Below, piece after piece: positions 7,833 through 16,798 of a stretch of 64,000 nt of DNA. Below the pieces are notes generated by a model. The model was not told where the DNA came from, ran no database searches, and saw only the letters and a list, made by a program, of their open reading frames with translations. This stretch comes from Gemmatimonadaceae bacterium (GTDB lineage Bacteria; Gemmatimonadota; Gemmatimonadetes; Gemmatimonadales; Gemmatimonadaceae), in assembly GCA_016742275.1 (NCBI GenBank), contig JACVCD010000007.1:166312-230311 (forward strand), read 5' to 3'. A program made the position numbers and the translations under genes. Every line of letters starts with the position of its first letter. The stretch's first letter is position 1.

Positions 7833-10736
7833 ATGAGTGAATCGCCGGCTCGTGAATGGCTGCAGGCGCTGCAGGACACGCAGACGCGTCAGCAGCAGGT
7901 AAGTGGCGAGGTGCGCCTGCATACGCGGGCGCCCTCGTTGCCGGCCGATCGGCGGCTGGTGTATCAGTTGCATCTCACGGAGCAGGCCACCGAGCCTGGT
8001 GTTCGAGTGGAAATCGCGACGCAACGCCGCGATCGCGACGGCAGCTGGGATGAGCCAAAGCCATTTGCCTTCTCCGCCGACGCGTGGGTCAATGCGCCGG
8101 AAGCGATCGATCGACAGATCGCGGAAATGCTGCTCGGCAGTTCCGACGTGACGGGAGTCACGGGCATGCCATCGGGTGGGTTCGTGGTACGTCCGCGTGC
8201 CTATGGCACGACACTGCGCACGATGTGTGACACCGGCCGCGCCATGCTGCGCAGCAATCGTCGATCACTCGATGGGCGTGTGCTCAGATGGGACGATGGC
8301 GCTCCGTGGACCGTGGTGCTGCGTGTGGAGCGTCCGGCAGCAGACCGGTATTTGCTGGTGGCCGACGTACAGCGCGACGGAATATCACGTCCGCTCGCGG
8401 ATACGGACTGGATCAATGAGCACGGCTTGATCGTGCTGGGCGATACGCTTGGCCGATTCGATGCGCAACAGATCTGGCCGTTGGTGCAGCGGCTGTGGAG
8501 AATGTCGGAGCTCGAACTGGGTGATGACCCGTCGCCATTTCTTTCCGCCTATCACCAGCTGCGTTCGGCACCGAAGCTGACATTGCCTCCCGGTGAGTTG
8601 CAGTCGGAAACCGATGACGCACCACAACCGCATCTGACCATCACCAGCGGTCCCGATCAGGGAAAGCGCACGCAGTCTTCACTCACGCTGCGCTTTCGCT
8701 ACGGCACGACGCTGGTCGATGTGCAATCGAGCGCACCGACGGCATTTGATCGCAACACGCGTACACTGTATCGCCGTCGTACGGCGGCTGAGCGCAATGC
8801 CATGTCGCGGCTCCGCGCATTGGGCGCGCAGGAGATGTACGCGTTCGCTGACAATCGCATGGGCCTCATGCTGCAGGCACACGCCCTACCGCGTCTCGTG
8901 TCGACGTTGGTGCGCGAAGGTTGGCATGTGGAGACCGATGGAGCCGTGTATGTCGCACCAGGCAAGCTCGAAGTGCACGTGTCGTCGGGGATCGACTGGT
9001 TCGATCTGACCGGTTCGGTACGGTACGGCGATCAGGAGGTCTCGCTTACGCAGATCCTCGCAGCGGTGGAGCAGGAGCTCGACCAGGTGACATTGCCTGA
9101 TGGTTCGGTGGGCTTTCTCCCGGACGATCGTCTCGATGAATTGCGCGCGCTGCTGGCCATTGGTGAACGCCGCGGCACGTCGTTGCGCTTCAAGCCGTCG
9201 CAGTTGGCGTTGCTCGATGTGCTGCTCGACGAATTGCCGGATGTTGACGTAGACGCACAGCTTTCGCAGGCGCGCGCGCAATTGCGCGAGTTCCGTTCCA
9301 TCGGTTCAGTGCCGGTTGCCGAAGGATTTGTCGGTGAACTGCGCGGTTATCAGCGCGACGGTCTGGCGTGGTTCGAGTTTTTGCGACGATTCGCACTGGG
9401 TGGCTGTCTCGCTGATGACATGGGTCTTGGCAAGACGGTACAGGTGCTGGCCATGCTCGAAGCGCGTCGCGTGGAAGGCAAGGGTATGTCGTTGCTGGTG
9501 GTGCCACGTTCCCTGGTGTTCAACTGGGTGCAGGAAGCCGCGCGCTTCACGCCACAGCTCAATGTGATCGACCTGAGTCACGCGGAACGTGCTGTCGATT
9601 CGCTCGACGATGCACAAGCCAACGTGGCGATCACCACGTACGGCACACTGCGACGTGATATCGAACGACTGGGCGCACGACGATTTGACTATGTGGTGCT
9701 CGACGAGGCGCAGGCCATCAAGAATGCGGGCACGGCAACGGCCAAGGCCGCGCGTTTGCTGCAGGCCGAACATCGACTCGCACTCACCGGCACACCGATC
9801 GAGAATCGCATCGAGGAGCTTTGGAGTCTGTTCGAGTTCCTGAATCCCGGCATGCTTGGCGCGTCCACGCGATTCAGCAATGCCGCGCGCATGCTGGGTG
9901 TGGAGCAGACGGCTTTGCCACCGGCGCCGGGGCAGTCACCCGACGATGTGCTGTCGCGTGCACTGCGTCCGGTCATTCTGCGTCGCACCAAATCGCAGGT
10001 GGCTACGGAATTGCCACCGCGCACAGAACAGACGCTCGAGGTCGAGCTCGAACCGGAGCAGCGCGCGTTCTACGACGAATTGCGGCAGCAGTATGTGCAG
10101 AGTGTGTTTGCGCAGGTCGAGAAGGAAGGGTTGGCCAAGTCGCGCATGCACATTCTCGAGGCGTTGCTGCGTTTGCGTCAGGCGGCCTGCCATCCATCAC
10201 TCGTGGATGCACGTCGCGGTTCGCTGCCTTCGGCCAAACTCGATGCGCTCATTCCGGCAGTGCAGGAAATCGCGGCCGAAGGGCACAAGGCGCTAGTGTT
10301 CTCGCAGTTCACGAGTTTTCTCTCGCTGCTGCGTCAGCGTCTCGATGCGTTGGGCATTGCCTACGAATACCTGGATGGCCGAACGCGCGATCGTCAGGCG
10401 CGCGTGGAGCGCTTTCAGTCGGCCGATGGTCCGCCGCTGTTCCTCATCAGCCTCAAGGCTGGCGGGCATGGTCTCAATCTCACGGCGGCCGAGTACGTGT
10501 ACCTGCTCGATCCGTGGTGGAATCCGGCGGTTGAGGCGCAGGCCATCGATCGCGCCCACCGCATTGGACAGACCCGTCATGTCCTGGCGACGCGCGTCGT
10601 TGCACGTGATACGATCGAGTCCAAGATCCTCGAACTGCAGGCCAGCAAACGGGCATTGGCTGATGCGATCCTGAGTGAGGATCGCGGGGGCCTTGGCAGT
10701 ATCGGGCGGGCGGAGTTGGAGTTGCTGCTGGGGTAG
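7833..10736 (+). CDS. SNF2/Swi2-family DNA-dependent ATPase/helicase
   Basis: 967 residues. The C-terminal half carries a complete SNF2 core: Walker A DDMGLGKT (Lys534), DEAQ box with Asp624-Glu625 (VVLDEAQAIKN), LTGTPIENRIEELWSLFEFL, VFSQFTSFL, and the final motif AIDRAHRIGQ. The roughly 500-residue N-terminal half has no motif I can name; related bacterial proteins have such an extension, sometimes with a SWIM zinc finger, which I do not see here. Members remodel protein-nucleic acid complexes, for example RNA polymerase recycling by RapA. The role of this one is unknown. It stands between tex and a cellulase-like gene and shares no obvious pathway with either. Confidence 0.92.
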   Translation: MSESPAREWLQALQDTQTRQQQVSGEVRLHTRAPSLPADRRLVYQLHLTEQATEPGVRVEIATQRRDRDGSWDEPKPFAFSADAWVNAPEAIDRQIAEMLLGSSDVTGVTGMPSGGFVVRPRAYGTTLRTMCDTGRAMLRSNRRSLDGRVLRWDDGAPWTVVLRVERPAADRYLLVADVQRDGISRPLADTDWINEHGLIVLGDTLGRFDAQQIWPLVQRLWRMSELELGDDPSPFLSAYHQLRSAPKLTLPPGELQSETDDAPQPHLTITSGPDQGKRTQSSLTLRFRYGTTLVDVQSSAPTAFDRNTRTLYRRRTAAERNAMSRLRALGAQEMYAFADNRMGLMLQAHALPRLVSTLVREGWHVETDGAVYVAPGKLEVHVSSGIDWFDLTGSVRYGDQEVSLTQILAAVEQELDQVTLPDGSVGFLPDDRLDELRALLAIGERRGTSLRFKPSQLALLDVLLDELPDVDVDAQLSQARAQLREFRSIGSVPVAEGFVGELRGYQRDGLAWFEFLRRFALGGCLADDMGLGKTVQVLAMLEARRVEGKGMSLLVVPRSLVFNWVQEAARFTPQLNVIDLSHAERAVDSLDDAQANVAITTYGTLRRDIERLGARRFDYVVLDEAQAIKNAGTATAKAARLLQAEHRLALTGTPIENRIEELWSLFEFLNPGMLGASTRFSNAARMLGVEQTALPPAPGQSPDDVLSRALRPVILRRTKSQVATELPPRTEQTLEVELEPEQRAFYDELRQQYVQSVFAQVEKEGLAKSRMHILEALLRLRQAACHPSLVDARRGSLPSAKLDALIPAVQEIAAEGHKALVFSQFTSFLSLLRQRLDALGIAYEYLDGRTRDRQARVERFQSADGPPLFLISLKAGGHGLNLTAAEYVYLLDPWWNPAVEAQAIDRAHRIGQTRHVLATRVVARDTIESKILELQASKRALADAILSEDRGGLGSIGRAELELLLG

Positions 10737-10775
10737 CAGGATCGCGTGACACGAAGTGGCGGGATAGGATTGGTC

Positions 10776-13454
10776 ATGCCTTCCCACCCCTTCCGTATTG
10801 CAGCGCGTATGCTGTGCGCGTTGCTGGCACCAATTGGTGCCAAACTGTCCGCACAATCCGCGGCGCCGCCCCGCGCGCTGCTCCCCATTGATTTCACCGC
10901 GTCGGCCGAACACGGCTGGCTGGCCAAGCCGGTACTCGCCAGTCGCATGGTCGATGACATGTCGCGTCAGGGTGGGTGGACGCTGACTGGTGCCGGCACG
11001 CTGTCATACGTGAATGCACCCGTGTTGGGTGATATGCGTGCACTGCGTGTGGACATGCGCCTCAATCGCGCACCGGATATGCCGGAGCGTCCGCGACTGC
11101 CGGCCGTCAATCTGCGCCGCAGCATCGCTAACGAAGATTGGACGGCATTCAATCGCATCTCCATCTGGATTCGTCCAGACTTCACGGGCATGCCGGTGTT
11201 GCCACTGCAGTTCGTGATGCACAACGATGGCGCGGTGAAAGTACCGGATCGCTACAATCGCGAAGGCACCCATGTGATCACGCTGGCACGCAACGGCTGG
11301 CAGCAGATTACGTGGGAGATCGAGCCGCTGGCGCGCGATCGTGTCACGCGCCTCGAGATCGGCTACTTCGTGAACAAGATGCTGGCGGCACCGGATGATC
11401 GTGTGGCATTCGAGATCGGCGCCATCGAATTGCAGCGGGTGGAACCCGATGTGCACACGGGTTGGGGTATTGGCCGTGGCAAGTTGGCGTACAGCCACAG
11501 TGGTTATGCGCCGTCAGTCTCCAAGTCGGCATTGGCCAGTGGGCTCACGGCCACGCATTTCGACATCGTACGTGTTGGCGACAATGCGTTTGGTGAGAGT
11601 GTGCTGCGGAAGCCAGTGCGCACGGTCACCACACCAACAGGGGCGTTTCAGCAGCTTGATTTCTCCGAGCTGCGTGAGCCGGGTCGCTATGTCATTCGCA
11701 CTGGCGACAACCTGAGTCGTGCGTTTGCCATTCACGATACGGTGTGGCATCCCTCGGTGTGGAAGTCGCTCAATTTTTACTATGGCAATCGCTGCGGTTT
11801 CGACGTGCCCGGTGTGCACGGCATTGATCATGTGGACTGGTTTGCCACACAGGGATCGCAGCGCATTTCCATGAGTGGTGGATGGCACGATGCCGGTGAT
11901 CTCTCGCAGGGTGTGATCAACACCGGTGAGGGTGCGTATGCCATGTACGCGCTGGCCGAACAGCTGGCCAAGCGCGGTGGGGATCGCGCATTGGTGGATC
12001 GCCTGATCGAAGAGGCCAACTGGGGTCTCGACTGGGTGTTGCGTGTGCGTTTCGAAGGCGGGTATCGACTCGGGTTTGGTTCGCACAATTTCTGGAGCAA
12101 CAACATCGTTGGTGATGCCGACGATCGGCTCGTCGAAGCAAAGAACAATCCGAACGCCAACTACATCGCAGCGGCCGCCGGGGCTATTGCGTCACGGGTG
12201 CTGGCCACGCGTGATCCGGCGCGTTCGGCGGAAGCGCTGCGCATTGCGCGTGATGACTGGAAGCACGCCATTGTGGGTATTGAAGGTCCATCCACATGGC
12301 ACACACCAGCGTTCGCGGCATCACGCATGGAGCTCGCAGCCATTGGCATCACCGCATCGCTGGAACTGTGGCGTGCCACACACGAAGACCGCTATCGCGA
12401 CAAGGCCATTGAGTTAGCGAAGATCGTGACGGGTTCACAGCAGGTCACTCGGGTTGGCAACACACTGCCATTGTCAGGCTTTTTCTACACGGGACCTGAT
12501 CGTGATACGATCTTTCATCAGTTCCACCGCGCGGCCGATCAATCGCCCATTGTGGCACTCGGCCAGCTGGTGGAGCTGTTGCCGGATCATGCCGACTGGA
12601 TGACGTGGTACGCCACAATTGTGCGTCACGCGGAATTCCAGAAGCGCACCGCGACCAACACCGCGCCCTATCACGTGTTGCCGGCATATGTCTATCGCGT
12701 GGTCGATAGCGTGCAGGTCCCCGACTCCGGTGGCCGCTACCTAGAGAAGCAGAGCGAATACGCCGAGCAGGTACGTGCCGGCACGCCAATGGGTGACGGT
12801 TGGTTCCTGCGCACATTCCCGGTGTGGTTCCAGCGCCGCGGCAACTACGGGGTGCTGCTGTCGCAGGCCAAGGGTCTGTCGGCTGCGTCGCGGCTGCGTG
12901 GTGATCGCGCCGGCTTCGAGCTCGCGACGCGTCAGGCCGAATGGGTGGTGGGACGCAATCCGTTTTCGCAGAGCACGCTATATGGCGAGGGCTATGACTG
13001 GGCGCAGCAGTACAGTGTGAGTTCAGGCGATATGGTGGGCACGTTGCCGGTGGGCATGCAGAGCCGAGGGAATACGGACCTCCCGTACTGGCCGTCGCAG
13101 AACATGTACGTGTACAAGGAAGTGTGGGTGCACTCCAACAACCGCTGGCTGTGGTTGATGGAGGACCTCATTGCCGGTGTTTCGGAGTCGAACGATTTCG
13201 AGATGACCGACACTACGGCAGCGAACGGTGAAATCACGGTGCGTCTCACGCTTCGTGGCACTGGAACCCAGCGCGTCACGCTGCGCGGGGACAATCTGCA
13301 GGTACGGACGCCGGCTACGCAGACGGTGGCGCTGCGTCCGGATGCGCCTACTACCGTGTCGTGGACTGCGCGCCGCCTGCGCGCCGATGCGCCGTGGGTG
13401 GCCGTGGCGGCTGAGATCGGCACGAATCGCCGCGCGGATCGATACGGGCATTGA
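10776..13454 (+). CDS. Secreted glycoside hydrolase family 9 (cellulase-like) protein
   Basis: 892 residues from the ATG at 10776, preceded by GGGATAGGA as a plausible ribosome binding site; an in-frame GTG at 10746 would add ten residues. The start is followed by a signal peptide (MLCALLAPIGAKLSAQS). Residues of roughly 30-330 form beta-rich N-terminal domains including a cellulase-type Ig-like domain (SVSKSALASGL...FDIVRVGDNAF). The GH9 catalytic module follows, with the HDAGD motif (Asp372 and Asp375, the usual base pair), GRNPFSQSTLYGEGYDW near the C-terminal part, and Glu782 in YKEVWVH as the likely proton donor. A short beta domain ends the protein. Likely substrate is a beta-1,4-glucan or related oligosaccharide. 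No other carbohydrate genes adjoin it. Confidence 0.85.
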   Translation: MPSHPFRIAARMLCALLAPIGAKLSAQSAAPPRALLPIDFTASAEHGWLAKPVLASRMVDDMSRQGGWTLTGAGTLSYVNAPVLGDMRALRVDMRLNRAPDMPERPRLPAVNLRRSIANEDWTAFNRISIWIRPDFTGMPVLPLQFVMHNDGAVKVPDRYNREGTHVITLARNGWQQITWEIEPLARDRVTRLEIGYFVNKMLAAPDDRVAFEIGAIELQRVEPDVHTGWGIGRGKLAYSHSGYAPSVSKSALASGLTATHFDIVRVGDNAFGESVLRKPVRTVTTPTGAFQQLDFSELREPGRYVIRTGDNLSRAFAIHDTVWHPSVWKSLNFYYGNRCGFDVPGVHGIDHVDWFATQGSQRISMSGGWHDAGDLSQGVINTGEGAYAMYALAEQLAKRGGDRALVDRLIEEANWGLDWVLRVRFEGGYRLGFGSHNFWSNNIVGDADDRLVEAKNNPNANYIAAAAGAIASRVLATRDPARSAEALRIARDDWKHAIVGIEGPSTWHTPAFAASRMELAAIGITASLELWRATHEDRYRDKAIELAKIVTGSQQVTRVGNTLPLSGFFYTGPDRDTIFHQFHRAADQSPIVALGQLVELLPDHADWMTWYATIVRHAEFQKRTATNTAPYHVLPAYVYRVVDSVQVPDSGGRYLEKQSEYAEQVRAGTPMGDGWFLRTFPVWFQRRGNYGVLLSQAKGLSAASRLRGDRAGFELATRQAEWVVGRNPFSQSTLYGEGYDWAQQYSVSSGDMVGTLPVGMQSRGNTDLPYWPSQNMYVYKEVWVHSNNRWLWLMEDLIAGVSESNDFEMTDTTAANGEITVRLTLRGTGTQRVTLRGDNLQVRTPATQTVALRPDAPTTVSWTARRLRADAPWVAVAAEIGTNRRADRYGH

Positions 13455-13626
13455 TCGATCCCACCAGTGGATCGCATGGATCGCATGAATCACTGAGGGT
13501 TCTGTAGGCGATCCGGCCCCGATCCGGATCGTCCCGGCCCATGGGTCTATCGAAACGGGAGGTGGATCAGCACCGTAGGCACGCTCGTCGTCCCCACCGC
13601 TGGTCCCCTCCCGTCACCGTTTGGTC

Positions 13627-15279
13627 ATGACCTCCCGTCGCGATTTTCTCAGGCAGGGCGGTACCGCCCTTGGCGCCTCCATGGGTGCCTCGCTGCTGAC
13701 CGGCAGCGCGCTGGCTGGCATTCCCCGACTGCTGGCAGCTGCCCCGGCACCTGATCCCCGGGCACTCGAAGCGTTCACCGACATTGCCAATGTGCGCGAG
13801 CTGATGAACGCCGCGCTCAATGCCGCAAAGATGGCCGGTGCCACCTACGCCGATGTGCGCTGCAGCCGACAGCGTCAGAACTTCGTGTTCACGCGCGAAC
13901 AACAGATTCAGCAGGTGGTTGATACGGACACCGTGGGCATCGGTGTGCGCGCACTCGTGGACGGGACGTGGGGATTTGCGGCAACGCGCATTCTCACCAG
14001 CGATGGCGCTGCGGCTGCTGCACGCGAAGCGGTGGCTATCGCCAAGGCATCCAAGGTGGCGCGCGCTACGCCCATTGAGTGGTTGCCAACGCCAGTTGTC
14101 GCGAACGGAGTGTGGAAGGGTGCGTTCACGCAGGACCCGTTCGAAATTCCGGTGGAGCAGAAAGCCGATCTGCTGCTCAAAGCCAATGCCGCGGCGCTCA
14201 AGGCGAAGAATGTGAAGTACGTCTTCAGCGGATTCTTCTTCGTGAAGGACGAACGCAACTACGCCAACACCGACGGCACGGTCACCAAGCAGGATGTGGT
14301 GCGCTCCTGGCCCACCATGCAGATCACGGCGGTGTCGACCGACTTCACCGACTTCCAGAATCGCAGCAACATGGTGGCCCCGATGGCGCGCGGCTGGGAG
14401 TACGTGTTGTCCAATGATCTCGTGGGTAACGCGCAGAAGTGGGGCGAGGAAGCCGCAGCGAAACTCACCGGCAAGCCGGTCGAGGTGGGTCGCTACGATC
14501 TCGTGCTCGATCCGCAGAATCTCTGGCTCACCATTCACGAAAGCATCGGCCATCCGACCGAGCTCGATCGTGCCATGGGTTACGAAGCCAACTACGCCGG
14601 CACGAGTTTCATTGCGCCGCCGGAGAAGATGCTGGGAACTCTCAAGTACGGCCCGTCCATCATGAATGTGCAGGGTGACCGTTCACAGGCAGGTGGACTC
14701 TCCACCATCGGTTGGGACGATGATGGTGTGAAGCCCGATGAATTCCTCATCGTGAAGAACGGCATGTTCAATGATTACCAGACCACACGTGAGCAGGCGC
14801 CGTGGCTGCGCTCTTGGTATCAGAAGAATGGCGCGCCCGTCCGCTCACACGGCTGCTCATATGCACAGGGTTGGGACAATGTGCAGTTCCAGCGCATGCC
14901 CAATGTGTCGCTCTTGCCCGGCGAACGTGATCTCACGATGGATGATCTCATTTCGGCCACCGATCGCGGCATTCTCATTCAGGGCGACGGCTCGTTCTCC
15001 ATTGATCAGCAGCGTTACAACGCGCAGTTCGGTGGACAGCTCTACCACGAGATCAAGGGTGGAAAGGTTGTTGGTGTGCTGAAAGACGTGGCGTATCAGA
15101 TTCGCACGCCGGACTTCTGGAACAGCATGGACATGATTGGTGGCAAGCGCAGCTATCAACTCGGTGGATCGTTCTTTGACGGCAAGGGACAGCCGCCACA
15201 GGTGAATGCCGTAAGTCACGGCTCACCGCCGGCGCGATTCCGCAACGTCAACGTCATCAACACCGGGAGGAAGGCGTAA
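13627..15279 (+). CDS. TldD-like metallopeptidase with Tat signal
   Basis: 550 residues from the ATG at 13627 (a TTG at 13621 is less likely). The N-terminus is a textbook twin-arginine signal, TSRRDFLRQGGTALGAS, followed by a hydrophobic stretch and ALAG. The protein has the TldD/PmbA fold and keeps the zinc-binding HExxxH motif of the catalytic TldD subunit, HESIGH at residues 304-309. In Escherichia coli TldD pairs with TldE/PmbA to form a cytosolic peptidase acting on unfolded peptides and antitoxins. Here the next gene encodes the partner, joined by TAATG. The Tat signal implies that this pair works outside the cytoplasm, which is unlike the E. coli enzyme. Confidence 0.9.
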   Translation: MTSRRDFLRQGGTALGASMGASLLTGSALAGIPRLLAAAPAPDPRALEAFTDIANVRELMNAALNAAKMAGATYADVRCSRQRQNFVFTREQQIQQVVDTDTVGIGVRALVDGTWGFAATRILTSDGAAAAAREAVAIAKASKVARATPIEWLPTPVVANGVWKGAFTQDPFEIPVEQKADLLLKANAAALKAKNVKYVFSGFFFVKDERNYANTDGTVTKQDVVRSWPTMQITAVSTDFTDFQNRSNMVAPMARGWEYVLSNDLVGNAQKWGEEAAAKLTGKPVEVGRYDLVLDPQNLWLTIHESIGHPTELDRAMGYEANYAGTSFIAPPEKMLGTLKYGPSIMNVQGDRSQAGGLSTIGWDDDGVKPDEFLIVKNGMFNDYQTTREQAPWLRSWYQKNGAPVRSHGCSYAQGWDNVQFQRMPNVSLLPGERDLTMDDLISATDRGILIQGDGSFSIDQQRYNAQFGGQLYHEIKGGKVVGVLKDVAYQIRTPDFWNSMDMIGGKRSYQLGGSFFDGKGQPPQVNAVSHGSPPARFRNVNVINTGRKA

Positions 15280-16646
15280 TGCGCTCGGATATGCGATCAG
15301 CTGAAAACGGCGCCATCCTCACGCGGGAGCAGGCGCAGGCCATCGTCGAGAAGGCGGTGAAGTTGTCCAAGGCCGATGCGGTGGATGTGCAGGTCAATAC
15401 ATACACGGCCGGCAACATCCGTTTTGCCGACAATCAGGTCAGCACGGCCGGCAGCACCACCGACGCACAGCTCGGTATTCAAAGTGCGTTCGGACCCAAG
15501 CACGCGGTGGTCACTACCAACGATCTGTCCGACGCGGCCATCGAGCGTGCAGTGCGCGAGAGTGAGCGGCTGGCCCGACTGGCCCCGGATGATCCAGAGT
15601 CGATGCCGCAGTTGGGCACACAGCAGTACACGCCGGTCACGTCGTACTTCGAGTCAACGGCATCACTTTCGGCCGACGATCGTGCACGCGCAGCACTCAC
15701 CGCGCTCGAAATTGCGCGCAAGGGTGGCGACCTCAAAGCGGCCGGCTATCTGGTCACGACGGCCGGTGCATTGGCCATTGGCAACAGCACCGGCATGTTT
15801 GCGTATCATCGCAGCACGAACGCCAACTATTCACTCACCGTGCGCACCACCGATGGCACCGGCTCCGGTTGGGCGGCGGCAGATCACGCGGATTGGGCGC
15901 AGCTCGATGCGCGTCGTGTGGCAGAGCGTGCGAGCGAGAAGGCACGCTTGTCACGCAATCCGGTGGCGGTCGAGCCAGGTCGTTACACGGTGATTCTTGA
16001 ACCGCAGGCGGTTGGTGACCTGGTACAGCTCATCTCCAACTATGCCGACGCACGCAGCGCCGATGAAGGGCGCAGTCCCTTCGTGAAGCAGGGCGGTGGC
16101 AACAAGGTGGGCGAAAAGCTTGTTGATGAACGTGTCACGCTGTTCTCCGATCCGGCCGATCCACAATTGCTCGGACGTCCCTGGGATTTTGAGGGCATGC
16201 CGCTCGGCCGTCAGGTGTGGATGGAGAATGGTGTACTCAAGCAGCTCATCTACTCGCGCTTCTGGGCCAAGAAGCAGGGCAAGACACCCACTGGTGGACC
16301 GAGCACATTCAAGATGGCCGGCGGCACACAGAGCATCGACGAGCTCATTGCCGGTACGACACGTGGTGTGCTGGTCACGCGGCTCTGGTATCTGCGTGAA
16401 GTCGATCCGCGCACGATTCTCTACACCGGACTCACACGCGACGGCACATTTCTCGTGGAGAACGGCAAGATCACGAAGGCGCTGCGCAACTTCCGTTTCA
16501 ATGAGTCGCCGCTGTTCGTGCTGAACAACATCGAAGCCATCGGACGCGCCGAACGGCTGGCGGGAACAGAGCAGGGCGGCGATGTGGTGATGCCTTCGAT
16601 CAGGGCGAGGGACTTTAACTTCACTTCATTGTCGGAAGCGGTGTAA
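15279..16646 (+). CDS. TldD/PmbA family protein, probable TldE/PmbA-type partner
   Basis: 455 residues, translationally coupled to the TldD gene by a one-base overlap (TAATG). It has the N-terminal TldD/PmbA pattern (ILTREQAQAIVEKAVKLSKADAVDVQV, NIRFADNQVSTAGS) and the family C-terminal segments (GTRGVLVTRLWYLREVD, GKITKALRNFRFNESPL). No HExxxH motif is present, as expected for the non-catalytic partner. It has no signal peptide of its own, so if the complex works outside the cytoplasm it may be carried across with the Tat-tagged partner. That last point is inference. Confidence 0.87.
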   Translation: MRSDMRSAENGAILTREQAQAIVEKAVKLSKADAVDVQVNTYTAGNIRFADNQVSTAGSTTDAQLGIQSAFGPKHAVVTTNDLSDAAIERAVRESERLARLAPDDPESMPQLGTQQYTPVTSYFESTASLSADDRARAALTALEIARKGGDLKAAGYLVTTAGALAIGNSTGMFAYHRSTNANYSLTVRTTDGTGSGWAAADHADWAQLDARRVAERASEKARLSRNPVAVEPGRYTVILEPQAVGDLVQLISNYADARSADEGRSPFVKQGGGNKVGEKLVDERVTLFSDPADPQLLGRPWDFEGMPLGRQVWMENGVLKQLIYSRFWAKKQGKTPTGGPSTFKMAGGTQSIDELIAGTTRGVLVTRLWYLREVDPRTILYTGLTRDGTFLVENGKITKALRNFRFNESPLFVLNNIEAIGRAERLAGTEQGGDVVMPSIRARDFNFTSLSEAV

Positions 16647-16680
16647 CGGCGGCGGTGTAGCAGCGGGCCAAACAAAAAAA

Positions 16681-16762
16681 CAGTTGTCAGTTTTCAGTGA
16701 TCAGTCCCGAGTGAGAGTGTTACTACTCCAACTCGGGACTGATCACTGGCAACTGACAACTG
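16681..16762. repeat. Long inverted repeat between convergent genes, probable bidirectional terminator
   Basis: Two 32-base arms (16681-16712 and 16731-16762) match at 30 positions, with TT against GC as the only mismatch, and enclose an 18-base loop. The element nearly fills the gap between the PmbA-type gene (plus) and the dipeptidase gene (minus). On the minus strand it is followed by seven T residues (the AAAAAAA run just left of 16681), the layout of an intrinsic terminator for the dipeptidase gene. The arms are far longer than a normal terminator stem. Confidence 0.8.
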
Positions 16763-16798
16763 TTGTTCAACCCACTCCCGCCACGCAGGAGTGATTGC

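Noticed and set aside
13455..13626. Short direct repeats (GGATCGCAT twice) after the GH9 gene
   Set aside because: Only two copies of nine bases; too little to call a repeat element.
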